Source: Maylandia zebra (lineage: Eukaryota; Chordata; Actinopteri; Cichliformes; Cichlidae). From it: a stretch of DNA of 64,000 nucleotides. The notes beneath the pieces were generated by a model. It saw nothing but the letters and a program-made list of their open reading frames with translations. It was not told the DNA's origin and searched no databases. Positions 51,401-63,689 of this stretch are shown one piece after another. Position 1 is the first letter of the stretch; each line of letters opens with the position of its first letter. The translations under genes and the position numbers were made by a program. Where the stretch lies: positions 13,223,585 through 13,287,584 of the forward strand of contig NC_135169.1 in NCBI RefSeq assembly GCF_041146795.1, written 5' to 3'.

Positions 51401-54400
51401 TCAGACTTTAGTCCTTAATAGTTTTTGAGAAACTGATGATTTTAGTGTTTGAAAAAATGTCCTGAAAGTTGATGAACTGGCTTTAAAAATAAAAGTATTT
51501 GATACATGAAGCTAACATTTCACAGCAAACATTTTATAACATTAACTTTGTACCTGGCCATAATGAAACACAGCAACAAGAGCGACTTCTTCCCAATTAA
51601 TTAATAAACAGTGTGATTGGGCGAGCTCATACTCGGCAGGTCCGTGGTTGTGTGCTGTGTTTGTGTGTCCTTACTGTGCACGTCTCCTCGCTGCTTTTGT
51701 GTCACGTCTTTGTTGATCTTGTTGTTCACCGTGGTGGTTTGCAGCGAGGTACTCGGCAGCACTGTAGTGATTGCTGGTGTTGTTGTTGTTGGAGGAGGAG
51801 GAGAAGAAGGTGTCGTCTGGGTTGTAGTTAGCAGAGTGGTGGGTGTAGTTGAACTTGCAGTGATGGTAGTAACATTTGTTGTTGTACTAGGAGTAGTAAT
51901 AGCAGAAGTGGTGGACGGAGGAGGCGTTGTGGGAGTTGTCGTATCCATTTCAGTTGTAGTAGTAGCAGCAAGTGTTGTTGTTGTCACAGTAGTGGCAGTA
52001 ACTGGTGTAGCAGTGGTATCAGTTATAGGTGTTGGAGTGGTGGTCATAACATCAGTGGATGTAGACAGGGAGGTTGTTGGGATGGGAGCAGTTGTGGTGG
52101 TTGGAGGAGATGTAGCGGTAGTGATGATGGTGGAGGTCATGGGAGTTGTAGTTCTTGGTCTCTGCGGTTCTACCATCACTTTGGGGATGGCTATGAGTAA
52201 AACAAAGAAAGTAAACTTTACTGCTGCCTCAGAGTTTGAGGCCAAAAACAAAACTTGCAGTCGGGGGAACTGCTGACGTGCTTAAAAACAGTGTAAACCT
52301 CAGGGAGGACAGGCAGGTGAAAAATGAGTGGTTGTTAGGCGATATTTGTACAGTCTGGATAAATTGTGTGCCATTAACTGATACACAAGAGGCATAAGAC
52401 CAATAAAACAACTGGAACAAGAACTAGTGTGCTGGGACGTAAAGAAGTGAACTTAATCTTCCCATCAGCTGTAAAGAAGAGAAAGAGATTCAGGTTTCCT
52501 TCATGTTTCCATGCTGTTGATCTACACAGGCTGTTCTCAGACCCAACTTTATATTATATAATCTGTTTGTCTGTCTATTGTTTGTCTGCTAAGACATCAT
52601 ATTTAGACTTTGTGTGATGTTAGTCCAATGACAGCATTTCAGAGAGAATTTAAATAGTTTTAACTTATATCTTTTAACACAGGTTCTCTCCTGTGAAATA
52701 CAACTTTTTTTAAAAACCTATATATTAATAGGTAAGTGTACACTAATATATAATATATATTACTGTTGGCAAACAATTAAAATATTGAATCAGATTCATC
52801 ACTGGGTTACTGTGGATTAATATTGATTAGTCACGATTAAATATCCTTCATTTTCATTCTATATTAATCGCATTTCATTTTGCATGAGCAAACAGACTCA
52901 AGAAAAAGGGAAAATATACGCACTTAACATGTTTATTGAACAGCTTGAACATTCACGTTAACAAAAAACTCTGTAAACATTTATCCCCTCTCTCTCTCTC
53001 TGTCACTCTTGGCGAGGCACTTCAAGTCCTTGAAATGAGGAACCAAAGCTATGTAAAGAGCGTGTTCTCATTGATATCAATAGGTCTGCAGTTTGTTGCA
53101 ATCCACATGGCATTGTTTCAGTCAATATGTCCGAGGTAGACTTACTGAGTCCCCTGCTCCGTGAGTGGTTTGTCGCAAGCTGGGTGACGCATTAGCCAAA
53201 GTCCTAGCACCATCCCAGACTAATGTATGCTTTGGGCCAATGTGAAATTTTAAGCTCAAAGTGCTTCGGTGAAAAGAAAATTCCTTCTGGCACAATGTGC
53301 ATAATGCTTTATGTCGGTCGACTGCTCCGTCTTGTTATTTTTTAATACTCAAATTTCCCATTGAGAAATCATTATCATCTTCCATATAGAGTTGATTGGT
53401 TCAGCTGCCCGTCACTACCAGATCAACTGCCTATTTGCGAATGTGCATAGGTAACTCTACTTGGACAAACTGCCCGAAATGTGTTAGCTGAAATATTTCA
53501 GGGATTTTGAGTCATTCTGTGCTCCAGATGCGTTAATTACATTAAAAATTTTAATCGCGTTGACCGTGATGGCGGATTAATTTGCTTTAACGCGTTAGTT
53601 TTGACAGCACTAATTAAAACATAATACTATAAAAGATTATGAAATCCAACCTCAAAGGAAAAAATTCACATGGCATATTGCACTGTGTCATTATTTATTT
53701 AAATCTAAACCAGAAGCAGTGTGTGAAGATATGACAAAGCCAGTGTTCATTATGTTGTTTCAGCCCAAAGTGGAGCTAATTATAAGCTCAACACCTTTTT
53801 TAAAGTTTTGTGTTTTTGGTGGGGAAATTTACAGAAGCAAAGCTGAAGTTCAGCTCAGACTTTGAAGCAGATTTTATCATTGAAATGTGTCTGACTGGTG
53901 CCTGCAGTTCACCAACACCTGCCTCTCATCTGTCCTGAGTAGCAATAAAAGAGTCAGAAGACAGAGACTGAAGGAAGGTCTGGGACACTACCGAATCAAC
54001 AGATCTAAACTTTTTTCCATCATTTTACTTTACCGTGCTGATTATATGATTGTGTGAAATGCAGCATACAACTTCAGAACTCGACAGATTTCTCTTTTTA
54101 TTTGAAACGACAAGAAAAGTCTAAAGAATAAACCCTAACCTAACCTTTTAAGAGATGGACAGGTGTTTGTGATAAAGAGCTGTTTTTACCTTTGCAGCTG
54201 CCGTCTTTACACTTGCACTTTGGAGACGATGGATTCAGAGAGCAGAACGGACGAGTGTCCTTATCTGGTAACAAAGAGAGAAACGAGGAAGAAGCGCCTT
54301 CTTTTCTTTTTTCTTTTAACTTCTAACAAATTAAACTTCATTCTGATTAAGTCTGAAGAATAAGTTATTTACAACACCAGAAATCCGTCTAAAAAAATGA

Positions 54401-57400
54401 ATTCGACTAACAAAGCATATTTTTATGGCTAAAACAGCAGATAAAACATTCCATTAAAACAAGCAGCAACCTCCAGAACTAAAAATAAAGCCAGCATGGA
54501 ATTGATAGACTGCAGTCCCTCTAATGTCCACTTGAGGGCCCCCCAAACTCAGTCAGTCCCCACAGACTCAGATGTCAAACTGGCCAACTTCACAGCAAAC
54601 TAAACATGTTTCCAGCCTGCTACAAAAAACGAAAACCATTTTGGTCTTTATAGATCATTGGAAACAGGCAGATGTTGCTGCTAGCTGTCTGCTAGGCTCC
54701 ACCTCAGGTAACTAGAGTCCCTGAACTGGACCTGTGGCATGTTTGTCATATTATGCTGTTATCGGAACATTTTACATGTAATTGTCTGACCGCTAATATG
54801 GCTGCTGTGAAGTTAATTGCAGTAAACCTATCTAACTATGGGTTAGATATTTAGATAGGTGTGATGCACCCATACAGTCTTGTGATGCTGCTTGCAAACC
54901 AAATACGCTAGCATTAACTGATAAGTTAAAACTTCACCTTCTTGTCCAAATATGGTCACTTCCCCCCCAAAATTAATTAATTAATTAATTAATTGAAACA
55001 GCAGGGCAGTGGCTAAAATGCTAAAGAGTCTATGTACAGCCACAGTGACTTAGCAGGGAGTTTTGTGAATAGTTAAGACATTTTATGTATAAGAAGAAAT
55101 GAAAGCTCTGTAAAATCACATTTTATTTTATTTTACTTTAATCTCCAGGGTTTTAGCCTCACCGATGCAGGTGTACCGCCCGTTGATGTACACGAGTCTG
55201 AAGCCCAGGTGACATTTACAGATGAAGCTCCCGAAAGTGTTCACGCACTTTCTGCGACGAGGACACACGCCTCCACCCAAGAAACACTCGTCGATGTCTG
55301 AACAGAAAGAAAAAGGTGGAGGACGAAAGATGATCCTGCACTTCTTCATCCAGGAATTTAAAAAAGCAAGCTAACTTACCGACGCAGGTGCGTCTGTCTG
55401 GACCCAGGCGTAACCCTGGCGATGGACAGGTGCATCGCACTGCCCCTTTGATCACCTCACAGCCATACTGACAGTTGGCATGGTAACAGGTTTGGGCATC
55501 TGCGAGCGTACAGACACCGAAAAAAATCAAAGTATGACTCACAGAGAAAAATAAACAGGACAAAAAGGATTATAATGTTTGTCTTTACTAAGAGACAACT
55601 CATAAAACACTCTGCACAAGAAAAACAAGTAGGCCTCATAAAGCTGGTGACTGCACTGTGTTTTAGTTTATAGCTCACACTGAACACGTGCATAAATACT
55701 TCTGCGAAAGGGAATCGAACGCTCGATGAGTAACTCACTCCTGCAGCTGCCGTCCGGCTGCAGCACGTACCCGTCCACGCAGTAACACTTGTAGCTGCCT
55801 GGCGTGTTCATGCAGCGGTGTTTGCAGGGCCGAGGCTTCACGCCACACTCGTTCAGATCTGAAACTCACACACACAGAGGGGGTATTAAACATAAAACTC
55901 CTCCCTGTTTTCACTCATCTTGTCAGCCTGCGGGATTAACCTTTGACCTTAAGCCCTGAGCATTTTAAATAAGTGTGTGTTTGTAAAAACACCTCTTGCT
56001 CTGAGACAAAAAGTGCATTCCAGGTGGAACAAATCACCCACTCCTCAGGTAAACACCTGGTTTAACCCTTTATTACCACAGGCTCAGTAGCAGGGCCATT
56101 TTACAAGCGCTCTTTAAATTTCCATTTGTGCTACAGACAAACTTGAATCATCTTTGGAAAGGAGAGAAGACGGGCTTTATGCTGACAGTTGATTTATCGT
56201 GGCAGCACAGAAGAAAATCAGCTCCAAATAGATTTTGCCATGTGCGCTTCACATTTTGGGCTCGAGAGAAAACTGAAATGGTTCCTGAAAGAAGAGAATT
56301 ATTTTATAATTTTGCAATTTTGTGTGTTAAAGGGTTAAGTTATCTAAATGAAAGGAAGACAGAGCGGTGTGCTCTGAAGTGTTGGAGAAACATCTGAGTT
56401 TAGATAAACTCAGGACTGAAACCATCATAAGCAGGACGGTCGTCATGGCTTCAAAGGGCTTTTTGAGGTCTCTCAGTGAGTGTCCTCTCAAAGACAGAAG
56501 TCCAAACACACACGCTGTGTGACAGTGTCTCTGGGGGGGTCTCCAGATGCTGTTTTATGGTCAGGATATGAGTCATAATGAAGCCTCTAATCAGGACATT
56601 AACACTGTGTGTGGGTGGAGTAGGCCTAAGATTAGAAACAGTAGTTAGAGTGTGTTTGTGTGTTTTGGGGGTCTTCAGGTAAAACACGCCCTTGCAGGTC
56701 AAACAAACATGACAGGAATGCATCTGTTTTGTTGAGGCAAAACAGATGCATGATGGGCAATCTGATCTCTGTGAAACCAGGAGTCCACATCTGGACCAGC
56801 TCCCTGCAGATGTGCTGAAGAGTTCTCACTTTGTGAGCTAACTTTATGAGCAATCTCCTATTCTGTCAGGTTATTAAAAGGCAGTTTTATATCTATCTTA
56901 ATTTAGAAACACACCTGTGAGGTTCACTGCTGCACTGCTCATGCACTGAGGTTAATTTAGAAGCAGATCCACAGTCAAGTTTTAACATGCATATATATTA
57001 ACATACAGCTTTCGTACTTTCTTCTCTGTACCCACACACACTAGCAAAAATCACACTAGCAAGATGTGACTGAAGTACAGACTTCCGGCTTTAATTCAAA
57101 TGGGTTTAACAAAAGTGCTCAGGAATCACAGCCATTTTTACCCAGTTGACTGACATCAACTGCTTGGAAGGCAGCTATGCTAACCACTATACCTCCAACA
57201 TTCACAACCACCAAACAAACATGAATGAATGACTAAAGGCAAAGGCTTCACAACAAGGTGCAAAACACTGGTTAAATTCAAAAACATGAAGGTGAGATGA
57301 GACATTTTTATCAGAATGATGGAGGATAGAAACGGGCAATGATCCAAAGCACCACAGTATCTATCTCTGCCATGGTATGGCATGGCCAGTTTTAAAAAAT

Positions 57401-58666
57401 GTGATATTCCTTATTAACAGCAACACAGCATCTGTGCATCACTCATATCTAAATGTAACACCTCCATTTAATTACAAATGCATAAAAATAGAGAAGTTTG
57501 AATAGGTACGTCTGAACCTGGTGTACTCTGTGCTGAGTAAAAAGACATACCTTGGTTACACGCCTTTCCCGTGTATCCTGGGTGACATTTGCACTGGTCT
57601 GGTTTCACACACTCTCCATGTTTACAGCCCTGCTGGCAGTGAGCTGCACACACACACACACACACAGAGGGTGTTAACATACACTGAATCATGTACAAAC
57701 ATATGTCAGGCTGACTGGCTGCAGATCAGTTTTCAGTCCTAAATAAAATAACACACTCCGGTCTCTGCAGCTGCTCCTTCAGTGTTTAAACCCTGAACAG
57801 ATGCACAAAAACACAGTTAAAGCTGATTTCCTTCCTTCCAAGCAGCTGCTGGTTTAACAAAGAACCATCAGTCAACACAGTCCAGTTTATTTGTCGACTG
57901 GTTTCCATCACCAGTCTGACTGTGGTCCCCCATTGAAACAAATGTAAACTTTCTCTAACCAACATGCTGGTTTTGCTGGGGATGCTAGCTTGCTAGCATT
58001 AGCTGACAGCTGATCACTGAACCCTAGGGTTGAAATACCATCATGTCTGACCTCACAAACCAACAAATGCCTGATCACAAAAGCTAAAACTGAAGCTTAA
58101 AAATATGCAGGTTAAAAAAAAACTACAAGTGACATCACTGTATCTACTGCCTTCTTCTATATACAGTCTGTGTCTTTAACAGCTATCAGCAGTCGCATTA
58201 AGTAGGTTAAAAGGAAAGTCCACTGGCTGATCAGTTGGTTAGGGAGGATTTTAGCCTGACTTCACTGAAAGGACGTATAAATGTGTGTCCTTACGTTCAC
58301 ATCGCCCCCAGTCCAACTGTTTCCAGCCCCAGCAGCACTCCACGCTGTTTCCATAGCGACAGAGTCCACGGGACAACGTGGCCTGGTCCGCCCAGCTGCA
58401 AACACACATGAACACACAGCATGTTTGAGGATCATATCATGTTGTTAGGATTGGGGCGTTGTGGGGGGGTGTTGCTGCCTGCACGGGGTCATGTGACCCT
58501 GTGGATGAACAAAAATCCAATGAACTGTTAGGACAACAAGAAAAGACACAGAAACAATCTGAGGGAGAAACATGACTTGAGGCTTTAAAAAACTACTCTG
58601 TGGCTCCATGACTTTTTTATGTCGCCTGTACTAGTTGAGACCGGCTGGAGAGAGAGAGAGAGAGAG

Positions 58667-58711
<45 letters not shown>

Positions 58712-59322
58712 GACATCTCCTGTTTCCTGGTGCCTGTCTGAACATGAAATATATCAGCCATAGAGGAGGGGAGGGTGCTGTGCGTGCCTTTTTTCCACTC
58801 CCTCCACATACTTTCCCCTCTTCATCATGTCCTCCTCAGTGTTCCCATCATCATTCATTGCTAGTTATTTTTTAACTCTGGATTTTCTTCTTCCTTCCTT
58901 CCCAGGTCTCTCCCCTTCACGGTGAATTCACGGTTTTAGTTGCTGTCTTTTAGTTAAAATGTTCTTTAATTGCACAGACATTAAAGTGTTTGACTTGTTT
59001 GCCTTTTCTTCAGCACTGCTTCTGAGCCAAACCCTTTAATTAGAAACAAGACCATGCAGAAAGGAAGAAGACGCTCGTGTTTTGCACAGGTGTGCGTTAC
59101 TGTGACTGTCACTGAAAAGCACCAGACAGTTGAAATGTATCATTGTGAGCAAGATTATTTAGAATGATCTAGTTACATTTATTTTTAAAACATGTTTTCA
59201 ATGAAATTGCCTTAAAAAAGCTTAACCAGCTAAAACGAAAAAGAAATTCCTGACCTGTCGTGGTCCAAGCGCTGGCCCCGTGTCCACAAACAGAAGCAAG
59301 ACAGGAGAACTATGGTCAACAT
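47781..59322 (-). CDS. npnt: Nephronectin
   Basis: Thirteen coding exons, listed 5' to 3': 59322-59255, 58395-58295, 57643-57551, 55858-55739, 55499-55380, 55297-55163, 54264-54190, 52190-51675, 48834-48751, 48586-48488, 48291-48105, 48032-47948 and 47867-47781. They sum to 1,770 bp (589 residues), close to the size of mammalian nephronectin. The modules are a signal peptide ([13 protein letters not shown]), a cysteine-rich start '[20 protein letters not shown]', an EGF '[20 protein letters not shown]', '[19 protein letters not shown]', '[20 protein letters not shown]', '[13 protein letters not shown]', a short cysteine-poor exon, a Thr/Pro-rich linker opening with 'IPKVMVEP', an RGD followed by a 'WEFDIELG' acidic motif, and a MAM domain ('[12 protein letters not shown]', '[10 protein letters not shown]', '[12 protein letters not shown]', 'QIAVDDVTL'). 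Nephronectin is a basement-membrane ligand of integrin alpha-8/beta-1, binding through RGD. EGFL6 is the nearest paralogue, but the 'IPKVMVEP' and 'DDP' segments and the MAM sequence fit nephronectin better. Confidence 0.9.
48396..48487. repeat. (GT)n microsatellite abutting an npnt splice donor
   Basis: A pure run of about 88 bases. On the npnt strand the exon 48586-48488 is followed by donor 'gtaaca' and then continuous (CA)n. Confidence 0.97.
49318..49640 (+). repeat. SINE head joined to the repeat also found in the cassette introns
   Basis: 'ggagcagtgattagcactac' and 'cctgggttcgact' are the A and B boxes of a fish tRNA-derived SINE. At about 49384 it switches to 'agaagaatcatctttt', 'gaagcattgacaggcttgtt' and 'tttctcacatgt', which is the same repeat seen at about 25626-25870 in cassette unit 1, inserted there in a different SINE. 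Confidence 0.55.
49988..50296. mobile_element. piggyBac-like MITE, copy 2
   Basis: The ends 'cctcctaagacctg' and 'caggtcctaggagg' are inverted, and TTAA is present on both sides (49984-49987, 50297-50300). The interior matches copy 1 at 19133-19427. It lies in an npnt intron. Confidence 0.82.
50302..50600 (+). repeat. Fish interspersed repeat ('tatagcgcttt' family), copy 1
   Basis: 'aaatggcctgcatttgtata', 'ccccaaagcgctttacac', 'accgggccctctgacc' and 'cttgcccaagga' are landmarks shared with 60630-60937. This is a dispersed non-coding repeat with tRNA-like 3' sequence. Confidence 0.8.
50620..51300 (-). mobile_element. LINE 3' end with C-terminal ORF2 fragment
   Basis: The minus-strand frame 51258-50653 (201 residues) reads '[14 protein letters not shown]', '[20 protein letters not shown]', '[15 protein letters not shown]', '[20 protein letters not shown]' and '[19 protein letters not shown]', the region after the reverse transcriptase in a common fish non-LTR element (probably RTE-related). 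The 3' tail is 'ggatggatgga'-like. It is truncated at its 5' end by about 51290, and its frame is still open, so the insertion is recent. It lies in an npnt intron in the same orientation as the gene. Confidence 0.8.
52765..53617. mobile_element. hAT-like element with 'cgcgttaa' ends
   Basis: The right end 'taacgcgttagttttgacag' with 'cacta' and the left part 'ctgttggcaaacaattaaaa' with 'gattagtcacgattaaat' resemble the terminal parts of the abundant fish hAT family with 'aatcgcgattaatcgc' ends. The left edge is approximate. No coding frame is visible. It sits in an npnt intron. Confidence 0.6.
54973..54997. repeat. (AATT)n run
   Basis: Six tandem 'aatt' units after a C-run. Confidence 0.85.
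57644..57667. repeat. (CA)n run forming the acceptor tract of an npnt exon
   Basis: On the npnt strand this reads (TG)n immediately before 'cag' at the acceptor of exon 57643-57551. Confidence 0.9.
58649..58708. repeat. Compound (AG)n(TG)n microsatellite
   Basis: A run of about ten 'ag' units followed by about nineteen 'tg' units, in the first or second intron of npnt. Confidence 0.95.
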
Positions 59323-59579
59323 CCTGCGGTGTTAACCCGGGACACTAACACTAGCACGGCCCGGGTTAGTCAAACAGTTCGCTCCAAATATCTCGGATTT
59401 CGGCAGGGAACCGGTACCCGTGCAAACTTACACAGTGCGTAAAATAAAAAAAAACCCGAGACATTTAAAACATGCAGTTGGTTAAAAAGAAGGCTCATCA
59501 AAAGTGCAAAAAGCCGCTGAATCCAGTGAGTAAAACATAAAAATAGATCAAAAACGACATGTAGAATAACACAGCTGCG

Positions 59580-59870
59580 ATGCTAAATGTGAGAAAAATG
59601 AATTAAAAGCCGCTAAATCATTGCGCTTCTCACTGCCCTGCGCGCGAGCAGGCGCGAGAGAAAGAGCCGGGAGAGTGTCCTCGCGCGCTTGAATTGGACT
59701 GTGTGGAGTCGCGTGCCGGGGAATAACCCGACAGACATTCGGACAGCGCGCGAGCAGGAAGTTTATAGTCGTTAACACGAAGACGGATTTGTTTCTTTAA
59801 CCCCCCACGCGCTCTCTGTTGATGCATAAACACAGATGGAGCGTAGGCGCGTGGGGTTATTCATTCACGT
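59580..59870 (-). promoter_or_regulatory. CpG-rich putative npnt promoter
   Basis: A local CpG-rich patch ('gcgcgagcaggcgcgagag', 'ctcgcgcgcttg', 'acagcgcgcgagcagg') lies 260-550 bp upstream of the npnt start codon, in otherwise AT-rich surroundings. No TATA is obvious. The call rests on composition and position. Confidence 0.5.
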
Positions 59871-59939
59871 CCGTTTTCATGAACATCTTGCACCAATCAG
59901 AGCCTTTCACTTCATGAAGCTGTTCCCCTGTGACGTCAT

Positions 59940-60628
59940 GTTCTTAGGCAGTCAGGAACGACCAAAGTTACAATGTTAATAAATAATTACTGATACTTTT
60001 TTTCTCACTATTATTATTGACGGTAGTACTAGTAATAACAACAAGAACAATAATAACAGTGTTATTTTGTCATCAACATTTTAACTGCTGTAAAAATAAT
60101 TTAGGCAATATGGAATAAATAAAATACGGTTGACACTGTGTTACTCTATATCAATATTTAAGATATTAACATAGATGTTTAAATTCTGATAAGAATATAT
60201 AGTTTGCAGTTTATGACCCTCGTATATGTGTTCATGGATAAATAAAAACAAAGGGATAACTCAATGAAAGCATGGCAATTTTATAACAGTTATATTAGAA
60301 GTTAAATGATCTCATTAGTGATAATTAAGGATGTGGTTCATGTTTACAAGTAGCTGGCACAGCTGTCAGGAGCTGGCTGATTTGTTGTTTTCTTTTGGAG
60401 ATTACAGTCTTTGTAAAATCTGTGAGTTATATAGGAACCTAAAATACCAGAGCTACAGCAAACTTTATATGTGTGCGCGTGTGTGTGTTAACATCAGTGA
60501 TTACATTAGCTACAAATATGCCGTTATGTATGTTACAAAGTTTCCTCAGTTGTCTGTATGATGAGCAGATAGAAAGAAAAAAAGCTATTTAGTGCTACAA
60601 TGAGCAGATTTCAGCTTGTGTACAGGTA
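59940..60628. other. Intergenic AT-rich region
   Basis: No gene or clear repeat is seen between the npnt promoter and the next interspersed repeat. Confidence 0.4.
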
Positions 60629-60629
60629 A

Positions 60630-60937
60630 ATGGCCTGTATTTATATAGCGCTTTACTAGTCCCTAAGGACCCCAAAGCGCTTTACATATCCAGTCATCCA
60701 CCCATTCACACACTGGTGATGGCAGCTACATTGTAGCCACAGCCACCCTGGGGCGCACTGACAGAGGCGAGGCTGCCGGACACTGGCGCCACCGGGCCCT
60801 CTGACCACCACCAGTAGGCAACGGGTGAAGTGTCTTGCCCAAGGACACAACGACCGAGACTGTCCAAGCCGGGGCTCGAACCGGCAACCTTCCGCTTACA
60901 AGGCGAACTCCCAACTCTTGAGCCACGATCGCCCCAA
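60630..60937 (+). repeat. Fish interspersed repeat ('tatagcgcttt' family), copy 2
   Basis: Same landmarks as 50302-50600: 'aaatggcctgtatttata', 'accccaaagcgctttac', 'gccaccgggccctctgac'. Its 3' part ends 'gagccacgatcgcccc', with a tRNA-like 'ggctcgaacc' B-box. Confidence 0.8.
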
Positions 60938-62056
60938 GGTAGGACACAGAGGTCTGTAACCTCTTTGGAGTAGACATAAGGACACTTTAATTTGTATTGT
61001 TCAAATGGACAAGAGTGGGAAAACTATTGAGTAATTACATAAGGAAAGGAATGTAGCATTCATTTTTTAGAGTAACATCCTGAACACTCACAATAAGTCA
61101 TAAACCTTCAAGCAAGGGGGTGGACCATCAGCTGCATACAGACCAGTTTTGGTCTGCTTTCGGCTAGACCAGTAAAAAAAAAACTGAGATAACCTTTATG
61201 CAAACATCTTGGTTGGTTTGTGAAAAGCATCTTTAAATATTTCCTACAATCTAAAATTAAATGCAAAGTCATCAATATGTCTGACTTTTTCCACATTCAG
61301 TACTGGGAACAACCCAAGGAGAGCCATCAGCACAGATCCCTGCAGTGTGGTGCAGCAGATCATGGGTAAAGTCTGTCACAATATCTTAACAGTTCAAAAG
61401 ATCCATCCAGTGGGCTGGTTTACTTCCTGTGGGCTAAACGTTTGACACCGCTGCCTTACAGGGTTAAACTGTAACTGACAAGTTTTTTTTTGTTTGTTTG
61501 TTTTTTTTTTTTGCTTTAATCCATCATTACAAAGTAAATAAAGCAAGTGAAGTCAGCGCATGTTGACTCTTTAAAAAAACCTGCAAGAAGTTTGAAGAAG
61601 AATTTGTCTTTTAAATATAAAAAAAAAATATAAAAAACTCCAAAAGACCACACATAGAAAACTGGGTTTGCATAGTGAATAAAAATACAATATTTCTTAA
61701 TTCTTTAAAGCCTTTATCGGTAGAGAATTAAAAATGTAGAGAGGGAAAAACTCAACTGAGCTAATAGTAAATGTTTAAAGATCAGTGCAGTAACAGCAGC
61801 CACCACCAGAGGGCAGTGAAGTGTAGCCATCTCTAGGTAAAACATTGAATTCAGCTTTGACAGCGCACGGGAGAAATACGGGATCCAATCTCTCTCTCTC
61901 TCTAGTGTCTCCTGCCTCGCTCTACCTACCACCGCTCCATCAGCTCTGACTCCACAGCGAGCGAGCAGCTCAGAAGCTGCAGATGTCCGAGACTCTCAGT
62001 CAGTCTTCCTACCTGTCTCCATCCTGTCCACCTGTCTGTCTTTCAACAGCAACAGT
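60938..62056. other. Intergenic region and 5' UTR of the downstream gene
   Basis: No gene is supported to about 61860. Poly-T/A tracts occur at 61480-61515 and 61615-61640. A short (ct)n run at about 61890 is followed by 'agtcagtcttcctacctgtc', likely the 5' UTR of the next gene. Confidence 0.4.
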
Positions 62057-63563
62057 ATGAAGAAACAACAAAGACTTTGGTTTCTGTTCTGGGTAAGACA
62101 TCATATATGAAACACCTTTTTTTACAGGCCTAAAGTTTAATATATTTAAATTCAAAGGAACGAGCTCAGGTCCATAGTTTTTAATCATGTGAGCACCTCG
62201 GATGATTCTCTGGATGCTTTTTCCTTTTTTATTTGTGGTGTAATTTTGGTCATTGAACACGTGTCATGTGGTTTCCAGGTGTCTGTTTGTGGTGTTGGTC
62301 TGGTGTTTTGCTGGCACGATTTGGACAACAGCGAGTACGACTGTTGGCCTCTGGACAGGCCCAACGAGTACAACATGATCGACTGTGGAGGTGAGAAAAC
62401 AGACGGCAGTTACAATACAATCATCAACCGTAGGTCTTGAAGAGAGATTTTGGTTGGTCTCGAGATTAAATGACAAGTATTACAGCTCCCCAGTGAAGGC
62501 TGAAATTATTTATTTTAAAGATTGCAGTCTAAAATCTCTGTCTGTCTATTATCCTGTGGCTCTTGTCCAGGTCTGGAGATGGCTTGGGTTCTTCGTCCTC
62601 CAGAGTTGATAAAGAGTGGTGAGGTATTCAGTGTCATATACTCGGTGACCGCCCAGGACTCTTTCTACCACTGGGCCGTCCAAAACCGCGTCTTCACTCA
62701 AAGGTAAACTGGTTAAACTGGGTATAAAGCAGAATAATTTTAGACTGAACAAAATAAACTAGATAAACTGGTCTGCTTTGTCTGTGTGTTCAGTGACATA
62801 GAAGACGCTGAATCAGCTCGGAGGTTCTGTGAACATCACGAATGTCCGGCCAACTGGAAAGATGCAAATGGCGAGAACTGCTGCATTCACCACGCTAACA
62901 TCCACTCCTGCCCGCTGGGATACATGGTGCACTGCTTCTTCTTGTCTTCATCACTCCTCTCTGTAACACAATCCACAGAGAACTCCAAAATCCAGTTGCA
63001 AAACGTAGTTTGGCAAATTTTGTCACCAATCCTCACACAATAGAGTATTATGGAGATACAGGTTAATCCCAAGGTTGGTCAGCTCCAAAACTTAAACTGT
63101 TTACACAGTTTAACTCAAAATTGGGACCATAATTTACTAAATTATGCTGATTTCAGTTAAACTTTAAACTCGCAACAGAGGCCATAAATAAACCAGACTA
63201 GTGTTTAATGAGGTCACAGATTACATAAGCAGTGGGATCATTTTCTATTAGACTTCTTGACATATTCACTTATTTTCTACCCAAAGTAGTCACCCCTTAG
63301 TGGTGAGAAACTGCAGGTCTAAGACACCTTAGGATCCGTTTACTTTTCCCAGATCTACTTTCTAGATGTAGTCCATCTATGTAATGTCTGACAGATAAGT
63401 AAACAGATAAAAAGCTCTCTCATAAAAATAAAGTTTTCTGTTTTTTCCTCACTAACAGACAACAGAGAGCATTTGTGGCCCCTGGATTCCTGATGATGGA
63501 AAAATCTTCACACATACCGTCTCGACCTCTGGGAAGATGACCCAGACCAACTGGACCGCGAAG
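62057..63563 (+). CDS. Unrecognised cysteine-rich extracellular protein, 5' part
   Basis: Five exons splice in frame: 62057-62092, 62279-62390, 62571-62703, 62794-62926 and 63459-63563. The product so far is about 173 residues and continues beyond the window. It begins with a hydrophobic signal-like segment (MKKQQRLWFLFWVSVCGVG). The next exon has 'CWHDLDNSEYDCWPLDRPNE', the third 'AWVLRPPELIKSGEVFSVIY' and 'DSFYHWAVQNRVFT', the fourth 'FCEHHECPANWKDANGENCC' and 'HHANIHSCPLGYM', and the fifth 'CGPWIPDDGKIFTHTVSTSG' with an N-glycosylation site 'NWT'. The regular cysteines and the conserved look of all exons support a real, constrained gene, but I do not recognise the family. The start is the only ATG before the hydrophobic run. 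It may be a receptor ectodomain or a secreted protein. Confidence 0.7.
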
Positions 63564-63689
63564 GTAACACACATGCCAGTTTATCTTAATAAGTCCATAT
63601 CTCACATAGTTCCTCTTCAAAAATAAATATAACTCCACCACTGATTAAATGGATTTAGGTCAATTAATTCAGAGAATAAGAGTAGAGCC

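Noticed and set aside
51617-52276. A 219-residue valine-rich plus-strand frame
   Set aside because: It is the antisense of the Thr-rich npnt linker exon.
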